A DNA stretch of 64,000 nucleotides from Climacteris rufus (lineage: Eukaryota > Chordata > Aves > Passeriformes > Climacteridae): assembly GCA_013398175.1 (NCBI GenBank), contig VZRZ01002329.1, forward strand, positions 131,230 through 195,229. Direction: 5' to 3'. The notes under the pieces were generated by a model. The model saw only the letters and a list, made by a program, of their open reading frames with translations, was not told the origin of the DNA and ran no database searches. Both the position numbers and the translations under genes were made by a program. Below, one piece after another: positions 61,401 through 64,000 of this stretch (position 1 is its first letter; every line of letters starts with the position of its first letter).

Positions 61401-63981
61401 ACTGAACATAATTGATGTCAGTTTTTATACCCTATAGTTCAGGTCCAGAGAAAAGAAAATTATTATCTTCTGTTAATGAGCAGGTATTCCCTAAACACTG
61501 CTGCAAATGCTCCTGAATTTTAATTTGCTTAGAAAAAGAGATGGTTAAGTATTGAGGGAAAATAAAAAAACAAACCTTAACAGCCTTTTTTTTTTTTTTT
61601 NNNNNNNNNNNNNNNNNNNNNNNNNNNNNNTTTTTTTTTTTTTTTTTTTTGTACTTGAATTAGCAAAATGCTTCTATGGTTTTCTGGACAGGAGGTTTGT
61701 ATATCTGACTGAAAAGATCCTCACACAATGTTATCAAGCTCTCCTTTCAGGGCTAGTAATTGCTAGCTGGTTCTAATCATTCTTGCAAGTGATCATCTGA
61801 AAGGTTCATTTTATGACCCCTCAAAGTAGCACAAAGAATCTCACTCCATAATGTAATAAACAATTATACGACCAGTGCTTAATTAATTCCCGAAAGTCAC
61901 CAAAAGGAGCTATTAATGATCTTTCTTTTTATTTAACCATAAATATGCAAGTGCCCTGGGATAAAGGATTTGAAAAGAACATTCTGGCAAGACTAACTGT
62001 CAACTTGATAAAGCATAAAATGATCACCAGCGAGGGTAATTCAAAATGCAGGGCAGTGCTACCTGGTCTGATCAGAAAGTTAAGTCAGGTTGGATTAAAT
62101 TCTTCTTAATGCTGTGTTTACCAAAAACAGGACAGCACTGACATGGTACAAACCATACTCAACACAAATGAATACTCAAGAGAAAAATACTACAACTTTT
62201 AGAAAATGACCTTAAAAAATTAGCTCTGTTTGGGAATTTGCTTTCCTGTGAAAATATGAAGAATCATTATAGCCAAAGGGAGGACAATATTTCAGTGTTT
62301 CAATACAAATATTACAAAGAACAGTCTGATATTTTCTATAGAACTTCGGTGTTTTAGGAGCCCAGATATTGTTTTCACAAGTAAATGAGGTAGTGGGAAG
62401 CTCTCAAATGAAATTTAGTTTCCTGGCAACACAACCCATTGCCAAAAATTAGATTTAGGCTTCTAAAGGGCTTTGATGTTTTTGAAAATCACACTTCCTG
62501 CAGCACTGCACAGCTGACGAGGTGTAATACAGTAATTTACCTTCTACTGAGGCTGTCAGGGTATTATCACTTTGATGGCCTCAGTGGTGTCTGGGAGCTT
62601 GGGGTTTTTTCATAGCATGTAAAATATTATTTTGCTGGGCATAGCCACTGATGACTGGAATCTGTGACCAGGAGCAGGAGGAGGAGGGAAAGAGAGAATC
62701 TGCCTTTAGCAAAATAAGCTCATGTAGTTCTTTGTGGGCTTGTGCTGATGTCAGTGGAGCCTGGGCACTGGCATGTCCCACCTTTGGAAGAGCTCCATGA
62801 GCTGTTGGACCCTCACTGTACTGGGTCTTTCTGAATCTCTCCTGTTGAAATAATTCCTGGGACACTCACCCATGGAAACGTGAAACAGACTCACTACCAC
62901 ACAGCCAAGATGGTTCTGGCTGTAAGTACAGACATCTAAGGTTTAGATACCTCTGAAAGGACTTTTCAATGATGAACACAAAGAAACAAACACAGCAGGA
63001 AGCATTAAGAGAGAAATTGGGGGACTAAGTGCACGTTCAGGCTCCCCCTTCCTTGGCTCTCCTGGGCTTGGCCAAGGAGGCCTCAGATCCTCAGTCCCTT
63101 GGAGGACTCAGGCTCCCACTGGAAGATGGAGGCTGTGGATTGCTGCACTTAGCACTGAGGAACTTACTCTTCCAAACATTTTTGAAAACCTGAAAGTTCC
63201 TTTAAACAGGAAATTTTAAAAATTCTCATTTTTGTTCTAATCTTTCTTTTTTTCTTAATGTTGGAATTTCCTGTGGAACAGAAATTCTGTTTTAAAACCA
63301 TTTCTATTCAACAGGGCTATTCAGATGGAAGCATTTTCTTATTCACTTCACTTTGCAGCTAACTGGTGCCACCCCAAATGTATCACTCTTCCAAGAATGA
63401 TGTGGCAGCCCTGGAATAGCTAATTAATTGGGCTGTATGATACCTCTGCCAAAAGTTTCAGCTTCCAGAGGCATTCCTTTAAGGGATGGTGGTGTGGGTT
63501 TGGCTTTTACAAGGATACACATGGTTTCAGGAGCCCACAGGCACTAAAAGTTAGTTTGTGTTTTGTAACTGCTCATCTCAACCCAGTCATTGAGCTGATG
63601 TCTTAACCACAGTGAGTCAAGCAAACTTCTTCAAAGCACTCATGGAGAAAGCTTTTGGTTAATTTATTTTTCTTTTTTTAATAAAAAATTTGTCCTTGAG
63701 TAATCTTTCAAGAAAATTCCACTTCTATGGCTACTTACTGGGAAAATAATTACATTTAAACACTACTGGCATCATAATACAATCTCTTGTAGATAAATAC
63801 CTTTGCCACTTAGCCCTCAAATTTTTGTACACTGTTAAGAGGAGTGAAAGATGTCTAAATCCAGTACCTTTATACTTGGTCACCACAGCTGAGTTGACAC
63901 TCAGAGGTTCCTGGAAGGTGACAGTGAGTGATGTACTGCTTGTTACCATGAGACAGACATTGGTTGGCGCCTCGGGGGCTC
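18658..63981 (-). CDS. ANKFN1: ANKFN1 (Nmf9/wide awake family), 3' half: 14 coding exons spanning FN3 domain to stop
   Basis: Fourteen exons on the minus strand join with consistent phases into about 881 codons plus a TAA stop. The order is a fibronectin type III domain (residues 1 to about 100, counted from the first whole codon), a long conserved family-specific region (about 102-616) and a low-complexity tail (617-881). I recognise the protein from recalled vertebrate ANKFN1, with near-identical stretches such as VTNED, IVEIDDS, GKWMQ, CLPSPPPSPEPRIQRRK and CTEQMGGLTVAELTPKS. Family knowledge: a cytoplasmic neuronal protein with N-terminal ankyrin repeats. The fly orthologue wide awake acts in clock-dependent sleep timing, and mouse Nmf9 mutants have neurological and vestibular defects. 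The biochemical activity is not settled. The ankyrin exons are outside the window. Introns range from about 0.6 to 13.9 kb. All donors are GT and all acceptors AG. In human and chicken NOG lies downstream, so it is expected left of this window. Confidence 0.95.
19455..21607 (-). other. ANKFN1: ANKFN1 intron between exons M and N
   Basis: 2.15 kb, GTAAGA at the 5' end and CAG at the 3' end. It contains a worn CR1 reverse-transcriptase fragment at about 21170-21405 and otherwise unique sequence. Confidence 0.85.
21170..21405 (+). repeat. CR1-type LINE relic (reverse transcriptase fragment)
   Basis: One plus-strand frame reads RAFDDVLH, then WLDFSGILG, then LVPSNLFI, and after a frameshift DLDEG and KLADDEQ. 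These follow the order of CR1 reverse transcriptase landmarks AFD.VSH, VTSGVPQGSVLGPVLFN.FI, DLDEG and KFADD. It has a stop and frameshifts and is dead. It lies antisense to ANKFN1. Confidence 0.7.
21608..21827 (-). CDS. ANKFN1: ANKFN1 exon M (helix, then proline-rich and basic motif)
   Basis: 220 bp, acceptor TTTCCTCCACAG, donor GTGAGTG|GTAAGA. 73 codons plus one base: QIDEIWRDMRWITEALQYAR, then SSTSSHLDCLPSPPPSPEPR and the basic RIQRRK. The proline-rich stretch next to a basic cluster is a good candidate for an interaction or sorting motif. That is an inference. Confidence 0.96.
21828..25093 (-). other. ANKFN1: ANKFN1 intron between exons L and M
   Basis: 3.27 kb. It holds a CR1-like 3' end at about 22985-23105, a poly-T run at 23580-23595 and a 12-bp duplication gaaagtacaatg at about 24063-24087. 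No other coding signal was found. Confidence 0.85.
22985..23105 (+). repeat. CR1-like 3' end relic
   Basis: The sequence runs through gctggatagatggatcttgg, then tttgacctagtatggcca and ttttatg. This resembles the 3' end of older sauropsid CR1 elements (gatggaccttggtctgacc, agtatggc, tcttatgt). It is shorter than a full element and diverged. Confidence 0.55.
25094..25260 (-). CDS. ANKFN1: ANKFN1 exon L (conserved family core)
   Basis: 167 bp, acceptor TCTTTTCACAG, donor ATACAG|GTAATA. Two bases complete valine, then 55 codons: HFCCYKEKFISLYCRL, ELDSLKTQQSLREAISDSE and AAAKQRHQQVIDYIQ. The second half is probably a long helix that continues into exon M. Confidence 0.95.
25261..28683 (-). other. 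ANKFN1: ANKFN1 intron between exons K and L
   Basis: 3.42 kb. It includes a palindromic-family relic at 25410-25505 and a poly-T tract at about 25631-25653. Open frames around 26835-27560 on both strands have no recognisable protein content. Confidence 0.85.
25410..25505. repeat. Ancient interspersed repeat relic (palindromic core)
   Basis: Contains atttacactggatttac, cttcactgatttcaaaagag and ataatcaggtcc. This order matches a widespread sauropsid repeat pattern I remember (tttacactggtgtaa, cattgacttcaatggag, gatcaggcc) whose database name I cannot give. Confidence 0.4.
28684..28852 (-). CDS. ANKFN1: ANKFN1 exon K (conserved family core)
   Basis: 169 bp, acceptor GCCTGTACAG in plus-strand reverse complement, donor CTCG|GTATAG. 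56 codons plus one base: AKHFRLYTQEVLELGHNVS, a leucine run FLLLLPASDD, PGQNNPYTPHSGFLNLP and LQMFEL. The leucine run is short and follows polar sequence, so it is probably a buried strand and not a membrane segment. Confidence 0.95.
28853..30644 (-). other. ANKFN1: ANKFN1 intron between exons J and K
   Basis: 1.79 kb. A G-run on the plus strand at 28994-29014 lies about 140 nt upstream of the exon K acceptor. The rest is unremarkable. Confidence 0.85.
28994..29014 (+). other. G-rich tract with quadruplex potential
   Basis: G4, C, G9, A, G6 in 21 bases. Four or more runs of three or more G with short loops satisfy the usual quadruplex pattern. The G strand is the ANKFN1 template strand, so the pre-mRNA would be C-rich here. 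Confidence 0.7.
30645..30795 (-). CDS. ANKFN1: ANKFN1 exon J (conserved family core)
   Basis: 151 bp, acceptor CAACATACAG, donor CAGCAG|GTATTT. One base completes lysine, then 50 codons: DEWEWIQTLSGSES, DHTSDCPTQLFLYEL and VKALLKQINLPLQQ. It ends in phase 0. Confidence 0.95.
30796..32223 (-). other. ANKFN1: ANKFN1 intron between exons I and J
   Basis: 1.43 kb with a 19-bp direct duplication at 31987-32024 and a short GT run near 32185-32200. No other feature was seen. Confidence 0.85.
31987..32024. repeat. 19-bp tandem duplication
   Basis: ctcaggggcagctgtttag occurs twice in direct succession, followed by a partial third copy (ctcag). It lies about 200 bases downstream of the exon I donor. 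Confidence 0.9.
32224..32390 (-). CDS. ANKFN1: ANKFN1 exon I (conserved family core)
   Basis: 167 bp, acceptor CTTAAAACAG, donor TCCAA|GTAAGT (strong consensus). It encodes DILSYHKRSQQRLPPG, YLKLCSSVDQIKVLV and NVLCHVKIRDNSNVS. It leaves two bases (AA) that join A from exon J to make lysine. Confidence 0.95.
32391..34499 (-). other. ANKFN1: ANKFN1 intron between exons H and I
   Basis: 2.11 kb including a palindromic-family relic at 34315-34415. The open frames at 32760-33050 are GC-richer shadows on both strands. Confidence 0.85.
34315..34415. repeat. Ancient interspersed repeat relic (palindromic)
   Basis: Begins aggatctgatcccagaccca, contains ctctcaatgggagccttgcc and ends gcactggactaaggcct. 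This parallels the remembered pattern gatccaaagcccattgaagt and caatgggagtctttcc ending ggatcaggcc. The family name is not known to me. Confidence 0.45.
34500..34715 (-). CDS. ANKFN1: ANKFN1 exon H (conserved family core)
   Basis: 216 bp, exactly 72 codons, phase 0 at both ends, acceptor TTGTTTTCTAG, donor ATCCAG|GTAGTG. Peptide landmarks are LLGTHNLGRVFYEPIKDRH, IVTVREVESLYSFFNGKW and STPEEPTALDILLITIQ. It contains no known catalytic motif I can name. It is strongly family-specific. Confidence 0.96.
34716..37615 (-). other. ANKFN1: ANKFN1 intron between exons G and H
   Basis: 2.90 kb. It holds a MIR-like relic at 37165-37245. Otherwise it is unique sequence with no second coding signal. Confidence 0.85.
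37165..37245 (-). repeat. MIR-like SINE relic
   Basis: The plus strand reads aggatttaagtgacctgttc, then cactcaggttgtatctgtag and gaggttggaatagaa. This parallels the reverse complement of MIR (aagtgacttgcccaaggtca, cagagctgggatt). Strongly diverged. Confidence 0.45.
37616..37732 (-). CDS. ANKFN1: ANKFN1 exon G (conserved family core)
   Basis: 117 bp, exactly 39 codons, phase 0 at both ends, acceptor TTTTGCAG, donor CTACAG|GTGGGT. It encodes LSCMWDDIRWLRQNM, a run of serine and valine residues, then RQKMLSAAAQLQ, likely helical. It reads straight into exon H. Confidence 0.94.
37733..38343 (-). other. ANKFN1: ANKFN1 intron between exons F and G
   Basis: 0.61 kb, the second shortest complete intron seen. 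No repeat or extra signal was recognised. Confidence 0.85.
38344..38476 (-). CDS. ANKFN1: ANKFN1 exon F (conserved family core)
   Basis: 133 bp, acceptor CTCTCTTTAG, donor ACAAAG|GTAATG. One base completes arginine, followed by 44 codons with GLYLSVILFYKD, LLVTNEDQ and IVEIDDSHSSS. This is one of the most conserved stretches of ANKFN1/Nmf9. It ends in phase 0 after DFLWFTK. Confidence 0.96.
38477..39625 (-). other. ANKFN1: ANKFN1 intron between exons E and F
   Basis: 1.15 kb with an uncommon GTTTGT donor. It holds a palindromic-family relic at 38835-38935. Confidence 0.85.
38835..38935. repeat. Ancient interspersed repeat relic
   Basis: Contains ctcatttacttcagagcaaa, ttgaaatcagatgggttatt and ggatttacattagtataatt, and ends in aatttggcca. 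It is the same pattern as at 25410, with the remembered core ggatttacaccagtgtaact and tttggccc. Confidence 0.45.
39626..39725 (-). CDS. ANKFN1: ANKFN1 exon E (basic, serine-rich segment)
   Basis: 100 bp, acceptor CCATTTCAG, donor AAACG|GTTTGT. It encodes ESSKLQNAGRKQ, then a basic, serine-rich run containing SLKHLFHSSNKF and VKTLK. It completes a glutamate codon from exon D and leaves two bases of an arginine codon. On the minus strand it is not visible as a long open frame. Phase and family similarity place it. The donor lacks the usual purine at +3. Confidence 0.92.
39726..45510 (-). other. ANKFN1: ANKFN1 intron between exons D and E
   Basis: 5.79 kb, mostly unique-looking sequence. An A-run is at about 45189-45201. 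Open frames such as the one at 42181-42405 have no family match. No alternative exon could be supported. Confidence 0.85.
45511..45618 (-). CDS. ANKFN1: ANKFN1 exon D (post-FN3 helical segment)
   Basis: 108 bp, acceptor TTTGTTCAATAG, donor GCAGAG|GTAAGG. It encodes NWKDCSGREPRHRGH, then a probable amphipathic helix LERLLQQVRAAHQHH. It enters with two bases and leaves with one. Matching recalled ANKFN1 order, it follows the FN3 domain directly. Confidence 0.93.
45619..49241 (-). other. ANKFN1: ANKFN1 intron between exons C and D
   Basis: 3.62 kb. It holds a possible hAT-type terminal sequence at about 46905-46940 and a palindromic-family relic at 48215-48275. Several GC-richer open frames at 45890-46260 and 46660-47200 overlap on both strands and look non-coding. 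Confidence 0.85.
48215..48275. repeat. Ancient interspersed repeat relic (partial)
   Basis: ggggccaaatcctctgcagt followed by tatacctggctatagtcaag resembles the reversed form of the same repeat pattern (gggccaaattctgctctcag, ttacaccggtgtaaatcc). A short piece, so weakly supported. Confidence 0.35.
49242..49332 (-). CDS. ANKFN1: ANKFN1 exon C (end of FN3 domain)
   Basis: 91 bp, acceptor CATTTGCAG, donor TTCAA|GTAGGT. It encodes GQRYYVRVSAYNMRGWGPPR, the F-G strand signature of FN3 domains (Y.VRV.A.N..G.G), then a short proline-rich and serine-rich linker. It leaves one base that completes an asparagine codon with exon D. Confidence 0.95.
49333..49919 (-). other. ANKFN1: ANKFN1 intron between exons B and C
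   Basis: 0.59 kb, the shortest complete intron in the window, splitting the FN3 domain. Nothing else was seen in it. Confidence 0.85.
49920..50017 (-). CDS. ANKFN1: ANKFN1 exon B (FN3 domain, middle)
   Basis: 98 bp, acceptor TTTCCTAG, donor ACG|GTGAGT. Two bases complete the valine codon split from exon A, followed by 32 codons ending in phase 0. The peptide has VEWSSSEDFSPL, with the tryptophan typical of FN3 C strands, and ends CFITGLRT, the turn before the E-F strands. It is too short and too split to stand out as an open reading frame. It was placed by the phase and by the FN3 pattern. Confidence 0.92.
53380..53475 (-). repeat. MIR-like SINE relic
   Basis: ttctattttatagatgggaa followed by gaagtaaggagaggtaaagc parallels the MIR reverse complement (cccattttacagatgaggaa, actgaggcacagagaggtta). 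The following part is decayed. Just after it, caagagtaaaatc is locally duplicated (53463-53500). Confidence 0.6.
54600..54725 (+). repeat. MIR-like SINE relic
   Basis: Has gtgtacagagctggaattct, then gggttttattcctgcatttg, then tgctgagtgaccttgggcaa. These match in order the MIR segments for the body, the core (gggttcgaatcccggctctg) and tgtgaccttgggcaagt. One of the best relics in the window. Confidence 0.7.
57375..57489. repeat. Short 23-bp minisatellite, five units
   Basis: Units begin tcatg or tcatt at 57375, 57398, 57421, 57444 and 57467, an exact 23-bp period. Units three and four share tcatgcatgaact and differ after it. The others are more diverged. ggg(t/g/c) recurs near each unit end. 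Confidence 0.8.
57820..57895 (+). repeat. MIR-like SINE relic (partial)
   Basis: cttgagtcccagtcctgcca followed by ctgactataaggaattcacc and tcttttgtgcc follows MIR order (tcgaatcccggctctgccac, then the cacctctgtgcctc region) with the central tgaccttgggc lost. Confidence 0.45.
59626..59690. repeat. T/G-rich simple repeat
   Basis: Runs of tttg and ttg repeats with T tracts (tgtttgtttgtttgttttt, then ttgttgttgttg). A low-complexity tract. Confidence 0.85.
61586..61650. other. Assembly gap of 30 N inside a poly-T tract
   Basis: N at 61601-61630, with 15 or so T on the left and 20 T on the right. The gap probably stands for an unresolved homopolymer, and its real length is unknown. The frame running across it is an artefact. 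Confidence 0.95.
63868..63981 (-). CDS. ANKFN1: ANKFN1 exon A (start of FN3 domain)
   Basis: 114 bp. The acceptor is a pyrimidine tract ending CTCTCCCAG and the donor is AAG|GTACTG. It enters with two bases of a split codon and leaves with one (phase 1 to phase 1). It encodes residues 1-37, beginning APEAPTNV and including SLTVTFQEP and AVVTKYK, which is the A-C strand region of a fibronectin type III module. Only 19 bases of the preceding intron are visible, so the upstream exon cannot be seen. Confidence 0.93.
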
Positions 63982-64000
63982 CTGGGAGAGAAGAGAAAAC

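Larger units (their letters stand above)
50018..63867 (-). other. ANKFN1: ANKFN1 intron between exons A and B
   Basis: 13.85 kb, the longest intron here, also inside the FN3 coding region. It contains MIR-like relics (53380, 54600, 57820), a 23-bp minisatellite at 57375-57489, poly-T tracts near 54250, 55785 and 56130, a T/G-rich run at 59630-59690 and the assembly gap at 61601-61630. No alternative exon or nested gene could be supported. Confidence 0.85.

Noticed and set aside
61552..61776. Open frame across the N gap
   Set aside because: It depends on poly-T and undefined bases and encodes only phenylalanine runs in the middle.

Overview
The window looks like vertebrate nuclear DNA, most likely avian. 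There are long non-coding stretches, GT-AG spliced exons on one strand, worn CR1 retrotransposon pieces, a few MIR-like relics, compact introns and a GC-rich minisatellite next to a CpG-rich patch. The bird assignment is an inference from this mix. No species can be named from the sequence alone.

One protein-coding gene is well supported. The minus strand carries the 3' half of ANKFN1 (ankyrin repeat and fibronectin type III domain containing 1; mouse Nmf9, fly wide awake). Fourteen coding exons, called A to N here in transcript order, run from 63981 down to the stop codon at 18658. All splice sites are GT-AG and every exon joins in frame. Together they encode about 881 residues: a fibronectin type III domain (exons A-C), the long family-specific conserved region (exons D-M) and a low-complexity C-terminal tail (exon N). 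The N-terminal ankyrin exons must lie beyond position 64000. A candidate poly(A) signal at 17657-17662 would give a 3' UTR of about 1 kb.

Layout from left to right: 1-7400 is intergenic, with a GC-rich left edge and one MIR-like relic. 7560-8010 is a CpG-rich patch with a YY1-like site. 8010-9012 is a minisatellite ending in 23 perfect 33-bp units. 9013-10450 is a GC-rich flank with a 66-bp duplication. 10450-17640 is AT-richer intergenic DNA. 17657-18657 is the probable ANKFN1 3' UTR. 18658-63981 holds ANKFN1 exons and introns, with CR1, MIR-like and palindromic relics in several introns and a 30-base N gap inside a poly-T run at 61601-61630.

I saw no tRNA, rRNA, CRISPR array, intact transposon or second protein-coding gene. 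The non-genic observations most worth checking are the homogenised 33-bp minisatellite and the CpG-rich patch beside it. I found no convincing new biological system.
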